A stretch of DNA of 64,000 nucleotides from CAXQZU01 sp964228555 (GCA_964228555.1 CAXQZU010000008.1:1-64000), one strand, 5' to 3'. Counted from the first letter of the stretch, positions 45,528 through 53,220 are shown. Made by a program: numbers and translations. The notes: a model not told the origin generated them from the letters alone.

Positions 45528-45887
45528 CTAGAGCGACAGCGGCTGGCTGCCGGAGGCCAGCAGCCGCGCGAGGTCCTCGGGCGATCCCAGCCGCGCTCCC
45601 GGGCGCAACGTGTCGGCCTCGAAGCCGCGCTGCTCGAAGCAGGACCGGGCGCACCACAGCGTGCCGCCTGCCGCCGCCAGTGCGTCCAGCGCCGCCGCTG
45701 CGCCCACCGGGTAGGGCTCCTGGATGGCCTCGGCCACGTGCTGGACGCCCAGCCGAACGCCCTCGGCGTAGAGCCACAGGTCCACCGGCTGGCCGGCCTG
45801 GGCCAGCCCCTGCGCCAGCCACAGCGCCGCCGAGGCCCGCTCGGGGGCCTCGGTGGAGTGGGCCAGCAGCACGAGGGAACGGGCCAT
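45528..45887 (-). CDS. DsrE-family sulfur-relay-like protein
   Basis: A 119-residue protein with the DsrE/YchN fold: VLLAHSTEAPERASAALWLA at the start and LWLYAEGVRLGVQHVAEAI in the middle, plus a Cys in GGTLWCARSCFEQRG (two cysteines, about 79 and 83) in the position of the sulfur-carrying Cys of DsrE/TusD. It may carry persulfide sulfur. The only neighbour is egtB, 4 nt downstream, which suggests a sulfur-transfer role in thiol-histidine synthesis. It has a leaderless-type promoter. Confidence 0.7.
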   Translation of the reverse strand: MARSLVLLAHSTEAPERASAALWLAQGLAQAGQPVDLWLYAEGVRLGVQHVAEAIQEPYPVGAAAALDALAAAGGTLWCARSCFEQRGFEADTLRPGARLGSPEDLARLLASGSQPLSL

Positions 45888-45894
45888 GCGCGCC

Positions 45895-45900
45895 AGTGTA
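45895..45900 (-). promoter_or_regulatory. -10-like hexamer TACACT, leaderless start
   Basis: Minus-strand TACACT ends 7 nt before the DsrE-like ATG at 45887. Confidence 0.5.
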
Positions 45901-45989
45901 GGCGCGCTGCGGTGGCGCACGCAGGGCGGCCGGGCCCCGCATGGGTCCCCCGAGGCGCGTCGTCCACCTGCCCCGCGCCAGCGCCCCCC

Positions 45990-46025
45990 AAAGCAAGGCG
46001 GCGGCCGCCCGTGAGGGCCGCCGCC
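45990..46025 (-). terminator. Intrinsic terminator with U-rich tail
   Basis: A 10-bp GC stem (46016-46025 with 45997-46006) and a 9-nt loop are followed on the minus strand by TTGCTTT. It lies just after the end of the gene at 46058 and is the clearest rho-independent terminator in the window. Confidence 0.7.
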
Positions 46026-46057
46026 GCCAGCGTGAGGGAACGGGGTGGGAAAGCCGC

Positions 46058-46729
46058 CTAGGCGGCGTCCTTGGCGGCCTTCTCGTCCTGCTTGCGCTCG
46101 AGCTTGAGGAGGGCGTCGCGCTCGGCGTTGGCCTCCTTCTCGCGCTCGGCCAGCTCCTTGGCTTCCTTCTCCCACTCCTTCTTGTCGGCGTCCGAGGGCT
46201 TCTCGGCGCGCGACTTCTTCTCCTCGAGGATCTTGCGCTCGTTGGCGATCTTGTCGAACTCGCCGAGCACCTTGAGCATCGACTTGGTCATCTTCTCGAG
46301 GTCACCCTTGTAGTGGGCCTTGTAGCTCGCCTTCATGGCGTCCCACATGCGGCCAATCGAGATCTTGTCGCCCTCGATGCTCTCGACGTCCTGGTAGTCG
46401 GCCGAGATGATGACGATGCGCGGCGTCTCCTTGCCGGCGGCGGCCAGGATCGGGTCTTGCGCAGCCTGCTCGTCGCTCATGCGCACGCAGGTGAAGGCCT
46501 TGCTTCCGATGACGATCTTGTCCTCGGTCAGCACCACCTTCTCGACCTTGTCGAAGCCCTCGGCGGGCGTGGGGCTGGCCACGTAGACCAGCATGGGCTT
46601 GTCGGCGCGCGGCGCCGGCACCTTCTCGGCGGGCTCGGAGGCCGACTCGCCCTCCTTGGGCGTGGTCACGGCCACGGTCTTCGGCGCGACGCGCGCCAGG
46701 CTCTTCCAGCCGATGTTGAGGACGGCCAT
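46058..46729 (-). CDS. Thioredoxin-like/coiled-coil protein of unknown function
   Basis: A 223-residue protein. Residues about 40-130 look like a thioredoxin-fold (PMLVYVASPT, then a strand VEKVVLTEDKIVI, then RIVIISADYQDVES). The C-terminal ~70 residues are a highly charged coiled coil (ERKILEEKKSRAEKPSDADK, then EKEAKELAEREKEANAERDA). The CxxC of thioredoxins is absent. It lies 18 nt downstream of the 27-residue peptide gene, likely in one transcript, and ends before a strong terminator. Confidence 0.55.
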   Translation of the reverse strand: MAVLNIGWKSLARVAPKTVAVTTPKEGESASEPAEKVPAPRADKPMLVYVASPTPAEGFDKVEKVVLTEDKIVIGSKAFTCVRMSDEQAAQDPILAAAGKETPRIVIISADYQDVESIEGDKISIGRMWDAMKASYKAHYKGDLEKMTKSMLKVLGEFDKIANERKILEEKKSRAEKPSDADKKEWEKEAKELAEREKEANAERDALLKLERKQDEKAAKDAA

Positions 46730-46747
46730 ACTGGCCGCCGAGCGGCC

Positions 46748-46831
46748 TCAGCAGCTGCTCGCGATGCCCGACTGGGCGGCCCAGGCCGTGATGGCCGCGA
46801 GGGCCACGCCAACGATGAGGTGCTTCTTCAT
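46748..46831 (-). CDS. 27-residue hydrophobic peptide
   Basis: A small ORF encoding a single hydrophobic helix (KKHLIVGVALAAITAWAA, residues 2-19) and ending in SSC. It has a good Shine-Dalgarno (AAGGAG, 4 nt before the ATG) and codes directly upstream of the gene at 46729 (18 nt). It may be a membrane micropeptide or a leader/attenuator peptide for its neighbour. The hydrophobic stretch plus C-terminal Cys could also be a degenerate signal. Confidence 0.5.
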   Translation of the reverse strand: MKKHLIVGVALAAITAWAAQSGIASSC

Positions 46832-47023
46832 GGGGCTCCTTGCCGCAGGCCGTGGAAGCCTGCCTCTCCATCCTTGTATCGGCCGCGGGGCCCTAGAGCC
46901 ACCGGGCAGGTGCCCACCGGGGTGGCCCGGGCGGGGTGGCTCACGTCAGCGCCGGGCCGGGCCCGGCCTCGCGTGCGGGCGGCCCTCCGGCGTTCCCAGG
47001 GCCATTTCCAGCCTCCCGGGGCC

Positions 47024-47029
47024 TAGACT
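47024..47029 (+). promoter_or_regulatory. -10-like hexamer TAGACT, leaderless start
   Basis: TAGACT ends 7 nt before the ATG at 47037. Confidence 0.55.
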
Positions 47030-47036
47030 CCGCCCC

Positions 47037-47852
47037 ATGGCCGCACCTGCCCCGCCTGCCTCCCCAGCCGGGCCGTGGCCGGCCGGGCCTGCCCCCCTGG
47101 TGCTCGACGAGCCGGTGGACCGCTGGTTCAGCCGCCCGCTGGCCCGCGGGGTGGTGTGGCTGCTGGCCAAGACGCCCATCACGGCCAACCAGTGCACGGC
47201 GCTCAGCGCCGTCGTCGGCGTGGCCTCGGGCGTGGCGCTGGGCCTCGCGGACGGCGTGCTCTTCACCGCCCTGACGGCGGCCTTCCTCGTGCTGGACTGC
47301 TGCGACGGACAGCTGGCGCGCATGGGACGAGGGGGCGGACTGCTGGGGCGCGCCGTGGACGGCGTGGGCGACTACCTCACCGCCATCTCCATCCACCTGG
47401 GCCTGCTCGCCTGGCTGGTCCCGCTGCACGGCTGGGCGCTGGCCGTGCCCAGCGTCGTGGCTGCCGGCGCCTCGATGTCGTGGGGGGCGCTGCTGCTCGA
47501 TCGCTACAAGCGTCGCTACAAGGGCGAGGTCGAGGACGCGCAGGCGGTCGAGGCGGCGATGGCGCGCGAGACGGGCTGGAGGCGCGCGGTGCTGGCCTTG
47601 CTCGTGCCCTACTTCAAGCGCCTTGCCAACGAGCGGCCCGTGGCCGACCTCGTGGCCTACCAGCGCCATGCGCGCCTGCCCACGCGCCTGTTCCTGCTGT
47701 GCGGACACACCACGCACGTGACAGCGTGGAGCGTGCTCGCCCTGCTGGACATGCCGTTGGCCTACGCCTTCGCCGCCGTGGTTCCCTTCAACCTGCTGGC
47801 GCTCGTGGCGTGGCTGCTGCAACGCCGCGCGGAGCGCGCCGCCAGTGCCTGA
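47037..47852 (+). CDS. CDP-alcohol phosphatidyltransferase-family enzyme
   Basis: A 271-residue membrane enzyme with about six helices. The complete CDP-alcohol motif D-x2-D-G-x2-A-R-x8-G-x3-D-x3-D is seen: Asp87, Asp90-Gly91, Ala94-Arg95, Gly104, Asp108 and Asp112. These residues bind the metal and CDP/CMP-activated alcohol. Substrate depends on the subgroup. Its closeness to the AEP cluster, including a LicC/PntC-like nucleotidyltransferase, makes CMP-aminoethylphosphonate plus diacylglycerol (or another lipid) a plausible reaction. Alternatives are PssA/PgsA-like roles. Leaderless promoter; convergent with 47879. Confidence 0.8.
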   Translation: MAAPAPPASPAGPWPAGPAPLVLDEPVDRWFSRPLARGVVWLLAKTPITANQCTALSAVVGVASGVALGLADGVLFTALTAAFLVLDCCDGQLARMGRGGGLLGRAVDGVGDYLTAISIHLGLLAWLVPLHGWALAVPSVVAAGASMSWGALLLDRYKRRYKGEVEDAQAVEAAMARETGWRRAVLALLVPYFKRLANERPVADLVAYQRHARLPTRLFLLCGHTTHVTAWSVLALLDMPLAYAFAAVVPFNLLALVAWLLQRRAERAASA

Positions 47853-47857
47853 CGGAG

Positions 47858-47869
47858 CGCCCGCGGGCG
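47858..47869. terminator. 12-bp palindrome between convergent genes
   Basis: CGCCCGCGGGCG is a perfect palindrome 6 nt after the CDP-alcohol transferase stop and 10 nt before the end of the convergent gene. Confidence 0.3.
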
Positions 47870-47878
47870 TGCGGCGGG

Positions 47879-48463
47879 CTAGGGCTTCTTCATCTCGATG
47901 AGCTTCATCGAGGTCTTGGTCGTCTGGCCGCCCGAGGTGGACTGCGTCTCCATCATCACCATGCCGCCCGGCACCTGGTCGCTGTTCCACACCTTGAACA
48001 CGTAGGTGCCGTCGCCGGACTTGCCCTTGCCCTCGGTCCACTTGCAGTCGAAGGTGCCCGCAGGGGTGGTCACGCTGGCCGTGCCCTCGGTGATCGTGGG
48101 CTTCTCGCTGGAGGCCGGCATGCCCATGGGCAGCGTGCCCTCGGCCACCATCTTGGGCTCCTCGCGCTTCTGGCCGGGCACCTGCATCACCTGCCCGCCC
48201 ATGTCCATCGCCATGCTGGTCTGGATCACCGCCTTGCTCTCGGTCAGCTCCACCAGCGTCTGCGTCATCGTGATCTTCTGGCCGCCCATGGCATCGTTGA
48301 CCATCTCGTAGCGGGCCAGCGCGCCGACCTTGTGCTTGGCCCACTCCTTGTAGGCGGGGTTCTCCACCATCTTCTTCTCCTCGGCGCGCACGGGCGCGGC
48401 GAGCAGGGCCAGCGCGATCACGGCCAGCGAGCAGAGGGGCAGCAGCAAGGAGGGACGACGCAT
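47879..48463 (-). CDS. Secreted protein of unknown function
   Basis: A 194-residue exported protein with a signal peptide (about 1-27, LLLPLCSLAVIALALLAAPVRA). The body is mostly beta, with Met-rich segments (TSMAMDMGGQVMQ, LPMGMPASS), and resembles bacterial proteins that sense or carry hydrophobic compounds, but I cannot assign a family. It lies between the phosphonate cluster and the CDP-alcohol transferase. Confidence 0.65.
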   Translation of the reverse strand: MRRPSLLLPLCSLAVIALALLAAPVRAEEKKMVENPAYKEWAKHKVGALARYEMVNDAMGGQKITMTQTLVELTESKAVIQTSMAMDMGGQVMQVPGQKREEPKMVAEGTLPMGMPASSEKPTITEGTASVTTPAGTFDCKWTEGKGKSGDGTYVFKVWNSDQVPGGMVMMETQSTSGGQTTKTSMKLIEMKKP

Positions 48464-48568
48464 GCGGAAGGCTCCGGGGAAGGGGGTCCCCAGACGGTAC
48501 GCAGGCAGGGGGGCGGCGTCACGGCTGGGATCGTGCTGGGCCTCCCCCGGCCGGCCCGGCGGGCGGCC

Positions 48569-49258
48569 CTATGCCGTGCGGGGCCCGCGGCCGGGCGCGG
48601 CGATGCGCGGCAGGATGTCGCGCCGCGCGCGCTCGAGGTCCTGCTCGAAGTCGATCTCGGTCCACGGGCGGCCCGCCACCAGCACGTAGTCGGCGCCATG
48701 CTCGCCCACGAATCGGTCCAGCGCCTTCTCGTAGTCGCTGTCGGGGTCGCTGGCCTCGACCGCCTTGCGCAGGGCGGGCAGCGAGGCGCGGTCCACCTTG
48801 AAGAAGCCCACGCCCTCGCCCACCACCTCGAAGCCCGGCAGCCTGCCGCGCCGGATGGCGCGCACCTTGCCGCCCTTCACGCCCACCATCATCTCCTCGT
48901 CGCCCGGGTCGGTGCGCGGGTCGATGGCGAACCCTCGCGGCAGGCGCGCCACGTCGGCCAGGATGCTGGGGTCGTAGAGCACGTCGCCGTCCATGAGGAT
49001 CACGTCCTCGTCCACGGCCGAGAGCGCCGCCTTGAGCGAGAGCAGCGAGCCGCGGCGGTACTCGGGGTTCACCACCTGCCTCGCCACCGGGATGCGCTCG
49101 GCCTGCCAGCCCGTCACGGCCAGCACCGGGATGCCCAGCGCCGCGAGGTTCTCGAGGTGCCGGTCCAGCAGCGTGCGGCCACCCACCTCCAGCAGCACCT
49201 TGGGCCGGTCGCCCGCCAGCCGACGCCCCACGCCCGCGATGAGCAGCACGGCGATCAC
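48569..49258 (-). CDS. Nucleotidyltransferase, LicC/PntC-like (proposed CTP:2-AEP cytidylyltransferase)
   Basis: A 229-residue NTP-transferase starting at GTG. The nucleotide loop is LIAGVGRRLAGDRPKVLLEV, close to the LAAGxGxRL...PK pattern. VILMDGDVLYDP holds the metal Asp, and WTEIDFEQDLERA is the end motif seen in LicC/PntC cytidylyltransferases. PntC makes CMP-AEP; LicC makes CDP-choline. Here it is the last gene of the AEP cluster, its GTG overlapping the aminotransferase TGA (GTGA). The function is inferred from fold and context. Confidence 0.78.
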   Translation of the reverse strand: MIAVLLIAGVGRRLAGDRPKVLLEVGGRTLLDRHLENLAALGIPVLAVTGWQAERIPVARQVVNPEYRRGSLLSLKAALSAVDEDVILMDGDVLYDPSILADVARLPRGFAIDPRTDPGDEEMMVGVKGGKVRAIRRGRLPGFEVVGEGVGFFKVDRASLPALRKAVEASDPDSDYEKALDRFVGEHGADYVLVAGRPWTEIDFEQDLERARRDILPRIAAPGRGPRTA

Positions 49259-50319
49259 TGGATGGCCCTCGCCAGCGCGCGGTCGAAGCGCGGCCAGGCC
49301 TCGTCGGGGATGAGGCCCATGTTGGCGATGCGGAAGGCCACCTTGGAGAGGTCGCCCTGCCCACCGTAGATCACGAAGCCGTCCTCGCGCATGCGGTCGT
49401 GGATGCGCGGGTAGTCCACGCCCGCCGGCAGGCGGAACGAGGTGATCGTGTGGCTGCGCAGCGACGGCGGCAGCATCATCTCCAGCCCCAGCCGGGTGGC
49501 CGTGGCGCGCACGTGCTCGCCCGCGCGGCGGTAGCGCGCGATGCGGCCCGCCACCGTCTCCTCCAGCAGCTCGTCGAGCGCGGCCTCGAAGGCTGCCAGC
49601 ACCTGGATGGCGGGCGTGAAGGGCGTGTCGCCGGCGCGCTGCTTGGCCAGCATCAGGCCCAGGTCGAGGTACACGCTGCGGCGCGCCAGCGGCAGGCCCT
49701 TGCGCACCAGCACGAACGAGATGCCGGGCAGGCCCTGGATGCACTTGTTGGCGGTGCAGCACACCGCGTCCGGCGCCACCGCAGCGAAGTCCAGCGCCTC
49801 GCCAGCCAGCCCGGAGACGCTGTCCACGAGGAAGCGAGCGCCGTGCTGGCGTGCCACCGCCGACAGGGCCGGCAGGTCGTTGAGCAGCCCGGTGGTGGTC
49901 TCGTGGTGCACGACCGCCAGCGTGTCGAGCCGGTGCTGCGCCAGCAGGGTGCCCACCGCAGCCGGGTCGGGGCGCTCGAACCACGACACCCGATGGCGCT
50001 CCACGCGGATGCGGTGTGCCTCGGCCATCTGCACCAGGCGGTCGCCGTAGACGCCGTTGTCCACGACCAGCATGCCCTCGCCCGCGCACGAGGCCACCAT
50101 CGCCTCCATGGCCGCGGTGCCCGAGCCCGTGAGCAGCGCCGCTTCCCAGCCAGCCTCGACGCCAAGCGCCCGCACCAGCCGCTCGCGCACGCGGCCCTGC
50201 ATCTCCAGCGGCTCGCGCTCCCGGTGGCACTGGTCGGGGCACTCGGCCAGCGCGCGACGCACCCGGGCCGACACGTTGATCGGCCCGGGGTTGAGCAGGA
50301 TGAAGGCGGGCGTGCTCAC
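49255..50319 (-). CDS. 2-aminoethylphosphonate aminotransferase
   Basis: A 354-residue class V PLP enzyme starting at GTG. NPGPINVSARVRRALAE near the start is characteristic of PhnW/AEPT-type enzymes. Asp166 (FLVDSVSG) binds the PLP ring and Lys192 (CTANKCIQG) forms the Schiff base. In synthesis it would convert phosphonoacetaldehyde to AEP. It overlaps Ppd-beta at its start and the nucleotidyltransferase at its end (GTGA twice). Confidence 0.85.
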   Translation of the reverse strand: MSTPAFILLNPGPINVSARVRRALAECPDQCHREREPLEMQGRVRERLVRALGVEAGWEAALLTGSGTAAMEAMVASCAGEGMLVVDNGVYGDRLVQMAEAHRIRVERHRVSWFERPDPAAVGTLLAQHRLDTLAVVHHETTTGLLNDLPALSAVARQHGARFLVDSVSGLAGEALDFAAVAPDAVCCTANKCIQGLPGISFVLVRKGLPLARRSVYLDLGLMLAKQRAGDTPFTPAIQVLAAFEAALDELLEETVAGRIARYRRAGEHVRATATRLGLEMMLPPSLRSHTITSFRLPAGVDYPRIHDRMREDGFVIYGGQGDLSKVAFRIANMGLIPDEAWPRFDRALARAIQ

Positions 50320-50873
50320 GCCTGGCAGGCCCGCGCGAAGCGGCGGGCGATCTCGGGGGGCTCGTGCGTGACGCGCGCGATGCCGTGCATGTTGCCCTTG
50401 TCCACCTTCACCAGCAGCATGGCCGGGCCCTCGCGGCGCAGGAAGGCTGGCATCTCGGCCGCCAGCCGCTCCGCGGGCACGCGCTCGGCCCAGCGGTAGC
50501 CGCTGGCCCGCGCGATCTCCTCCAGCCGCACCTTGCCCGAGATCGTGCTCTGGTCGCCGGTGCTGCCGTGGGCCTCGTTGTCCAGCACCACGTGCAGCAG
50601 GTTGCGTGCGCCCGCAGCACCCGCCGAGGCCAGCACGCCGGCGCCCATCAGCACGTTGCCATCGCCGTCGAGCACCAGCACGCGGCGCGTGGGCCGGGCC
50701 AGCGCCACGCCCAGCCCGATGGACAGCGCCAGGCCCATGGAGCCGATCATGTAGAAGCTCGACTCGCGGTCCTTGGCCGTGAACACCTCGCGGCCGATCA
50801 TGCCGTTGCAGGCCACGAGCAGCTCGTCGCCGAGCGCATCCACCACGTGCTTGACAGCCTCAGCGCGAAGCAT
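50316..50873 (-). CDS. Phosphonopyruvate decarboxylase, TPP-binding (beta) subunit
   Basis: A 185-residue protein equal to the C-terminal TPP-pyrophosphate domain of Ppd, with VLVLDGDGNVLMGAGVLAS (GDG...N TPP motif) and NLLHVVLDNEAHGSTGD. Ppd decarboxylates phosphonopyruvate to phosphonoacetaldehyde, drawing the unfavourable mutase reaction forward. It starts 14 nt inside the end of the alpha-subunit gene in another frame, so the decarboxylase is split. ComE of sulfopyruvate decarboxylase is a homologue, but the cluster argues for Ppd. Confidence 0.85.
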   Translation of the reverse strand: MLRAEAVKHVVDALGDELLVACNGMIGREVFTAKDRESSFYMIGSMGLALSIGLGVALARPTRRVLVLDGDGNVLMGAGVLASAGAAGARNLLHVVLDNEAHGSTGDQSTISGKVRLEEIARASGYRWAERVPAERLAAEMPAFLRREGPAMLLVKVDKGNMHGIARVTHEPPEIARRFARACQA

Positions 50874-51360
50874 CGAGCACCCCCGCGGGGACGATGAGCC
50901 CGCCCGGCACCTTGCGCCGGGCGATCTCCTGCGTGATGGCGGCCACGTCCTCGGCCACCGCGTCCTTGCGCAGCACGCGCCAGGGCAGGTCGATGAGGTC
51001 GAAGTACCGCGTCATGATCTCGCCCATGACGATGTGCTCGGGCGCGTCCTTGCCGCCCTCGCCGCGCCACGTGGTCACCAGCAGCGCCGGGATCTCGTAG
51101 ATGATGTTCAGGCTCACGAGCGCGTTCATGCACACGCCCAGCCCGCTGTTCTGCAGGAACACGGCCGGCTTGCGCCCCGCCATCCAGGCGCCTGCCGCAA
51201 GGCCCACGGCGCTGTCCTCGCGCACGGCCGACACGTAGCCCCAGCGCGGCTCCGCGTCGAAGCGCCGGATCACGCCCTTGAGCAGGGAGCAGGGCACGCC
51301 CGTGAAGAAGTCGTAGCCCTGCGCCTCGAGCGCGGACAGGAACTCGGTGGTCTTCGGCAT
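50860..51360 (-). CDS. Phosphonopyruvate decarboxylase, N-terminal (alpha) subunit
   Basis: A 166-residue protein equal to the N-terminal PYR domain of Ppd: FLSALEAQGYDFFTGVPCSL and VSAVREDSAVGLAAG, where the Glu (Glu48) activates TPP in the partner subunit. The region KPAVFLQNSGLGVCMNALVS is typical of Ppd/sulfopyruvate decarboxylase alpha. It lies 57 nt downstream of the PEP mutase gene and overlaps the beta gene. A CATACT hexamer (51374-51369) precedes the ATG by 8 nt, perhaps an internal promoter. Confidence 0.85.
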   Translation of the reverse strand: MPKTTEFLSALEAQGYDFFTGVPCSLLKGVIRRFDAEPRWGYVSAVREDSAVGLAAGAWMAGRKPAVFLQNSGLGVCMNALVSLNIIYEIPALLVTTWRGEGGKDAPEHIVMGEIMTRYFDLIDLPWRVLRKDAVAEDVAAITQEIARRKVPGGLIVPAGVLDASR

Positions 51361-51417
51361 CGGGCCCGAGTATGCCCTCGCGTGCCCGGCGGGGCACGCT
51401 TCTGCCGGCGCGCCGGC

Positions 51418-53034
51418 CTACTCCTCCAGCTGCGACCAGGCGCGCCGGTAGTCCTCGAAGGAGTCGATCTCCATCCAGCCCTTGAAGGTGTCGATGGTGC
51501 GCACGGCCACGCCGTGCTCCACCAGCGCCTGCACGAGGTCGGTGAGCGCGGCCGAGGCCAGGTCCTTGGCCTGGTGGACGGGGCCGCCCTTCTTGCGCAG
51601 CGCGTCCACCACCTCCATCACCTTGGCGGCGCCGGCGGGGCTGAGCATCAGCATGCCGACCCACTCGCCGTTGGCGCCGGGGATGTCGCGCCCGATGCGC
51701 TTGACGCCGTCGCCCGCGGTGAGCGAGCGGCCCGCGCCCACCGCCGGGTCGCCCGTCTCCACGAGGTCGCACAGCGTGCGGCCCGCGGCCCGCGGCGCGC
51801 GGTCCACGGCCAGCACCACGTCGCCCTCGGACTGCAGCAGGCGCTCCAGCAGGCCCTTGTCGAACAGGATGTCGCCGTACAGCACCACGCAGCGGCGCTT
51901 GAGCTCGGCGGCGGCGCTCAGCAGCGAGGAGAGCTCGCCCTGGCCCTCGGGCGCCACGTAGCGCCGCAGGTTGGGCATCGTGACGGCTTCCTTCTTCCAG
52001 CCCACCACCACGGCGATGTCCTTGATGCCGGCACCGTTGAGCGTGTCCACCTGCCGCTCCAGCAGCGGCTTGCCCTTGATGTCGAGCATCGCCTTGGGGC
52101 GGTCCTCGGTGAGCGAGCCCATGCCGGGCGAGGCGCCCGCCGCCAGCACGATGCCCGTGACATCCTTGCCGCCGCCGGGCAGGAAGGACTTCTCGTCCTT
52201 CTTCATCTGCGAGACGCCGATCAGGTCGTACACGTCCTCCAGCGGCACGATGATGTCATCCACCGCGGCGCAGCGCTGCTCGGCCTTGATGCGCGCGAAG
52301 GCCGTGCGCATGGCGCGGATCGACGCGCGCAGGCCGTGGTTGGCGTAGATCACGACCTTGAAGCCGGCCTTGGCCAGCTCGCCTGCCGTCGTCTGGCGGT
52401 AGATCGTGGGCACGCACACCAGCGGCGTGGTGCGGTCCCAGCGACGCGCGAACTCCATCACCTCGTCGGGCTCCTCCGACTTGCTGTGGATGAGCACCAT
52501 GTCGGCGCCCGCGTCGGCGTAGGCCCGGCCGCGGGCCAGCGCCTCGTCCATGCCCCAGCCCGCGATCAGCGCCTCGGTGCGCGCGATGACGAGGAAGTCC
52601 GGCGAGCGCCGCGTGCGGATGCAGGCGCGGATCTTGCCCGCATGCTCCTCCACCTCGGCCAGCTCGCGGCGAACGCCGGCATAGAACGAGCAGCGCTTGG
52701 GGAAGACGTTGTCCTCGATGCAGATGGCCGCGATCCCCTCGCGCTCGTACTCGCGCACGGTGTGGATCACGTTGATGGCGTTGCCGTAGCCGTTGTCGCA
52801 GTCGGCGATGATCGGGATGCCCACCACGCGCGCCATGCGGCCGGCGGCCAGCAGGTTGTCCGTCATCGTCAGGATGTTGGCGTCCGGCACGCCGTGCGAG
52901 GCCGAGATCTCGAAGCCCGAGGCCCAGATGGCGTCGAAGCCCGCCTCCTGGACCAGCTTGGCGCTCAGCGCGTCGTGGGCGCCGCCCACCAGCAGGGGGC
53001 CGGGGCGGCTCAGGCGCTCCTTGAGGCTCGTCAT
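51418..53034 (-). CDS. pepM: PEP mutase fused to a nucleotidyltransferase
   Basis: A 538-residue two-domain protein. Residues 1-~280 are an isocitrate-lyase/PEP mutase barrel: metal aspartates in IADCDNGYGN (about 77-86), IEDNVFPKRCSF (106-117) and IHSKSEEPDEVMEF. The mutase signature EDK(X)5NS reads EDN(X)5CS (Asn109, Cys115; Lys113 kept). Residues ~290-538 are an NTP-transferase (VTGIVLAAGASPGMG, VVLYGDILFDKGLL, ending WMEIDSFEDYRRA). It would make phosphonopyruvate from PEP; the nucleotide-transfer partner could be a downstream phosphonate. First gene of the cluster. Confidence 0.82.
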   Translation of the reverse strand: MTSLKERLSRPGPLLVGGAHDALSAKLVQEAGFDAIWASGFEISASHGVPDANILTMTDNLLAAGRMARVVGIPIIADCDNGYGNAINVIHTVREYEREGIAAICIEDNVFPKRCSFYAGVRRELAEVEEHAGKIRACIRTRRSPDFLVIARTEALIAGWGMDEALARGRAYADAGADMVLIHSKSEEPDEVMEFARRWDRTTPLVCVPTIYRQTTAGELAKAGFKVVIYANHGLRASIRAMRTAFARIKAEQRCAAVDDIIVPLEDVYDLIGVSQMKKDEKSFLPGGGKDVTGIVLAAGASPGMGSLTEDRPKAMLDIKGKPLLERQVDTLNGAGIKDIAVVVGWKKEAVTMPNLRRYVAPEGQGELSSLLSAAAELKRRCVVLYGDILFDKGLLERLLQSEGDVVLAVDRAPRAAGRTLCDLVETGDPAVGAGRSLTAGDGVKRIGRDIPGANGEWVGMLMLSPAGAAKVMEVVDALRKKGGPVHQAKDLASAALTDLVQALVEHGVAVRTIDTFKGWMEIDSFEDYRRAWSQLEE

Positions 53035-53086
53035 GGCGGGTCTCCGGGGTCGGCAGCGCCCAGCGGCGGCGCCGGACGGAGGTGCG

Positions 53087-53092
53087 AAGATA
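53087..53092 (-). promoter_or_regulatory. -10-like hexamer TATCTT for the phosphonate cluster
   Basis: Minus-strand TATCTT, part of the GC-poorer CTATCTTC, lies 52 nt before the pepM ATG; the leader ends with GGAG. Confidence 0.4.
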
Positions 53093-53220
53093 GCCACGCG
53101 CCCCGCGCCGGGCTCCCAAACCCCCGGCTGGAGGTCGTGGCGCGCCCCGCGCGCCCGGGGCCCGCCGGCCGCGCCCGGGACGGCCCTGCAACCGCACGGA
53201 ATGGCCCTCGCGCGGCCCCG

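Noticed and set aside
51418..53034. Phosphonopyruvate hydrolase or isocitrate lyase instead of PEP mutase
   Set aside because: The variant motif raises the question, but operon order with split Ppd, AEP aminotransferase and nucleotidyltransferase points to synthesis, and the loop lysine is kept. Left open in the findings.
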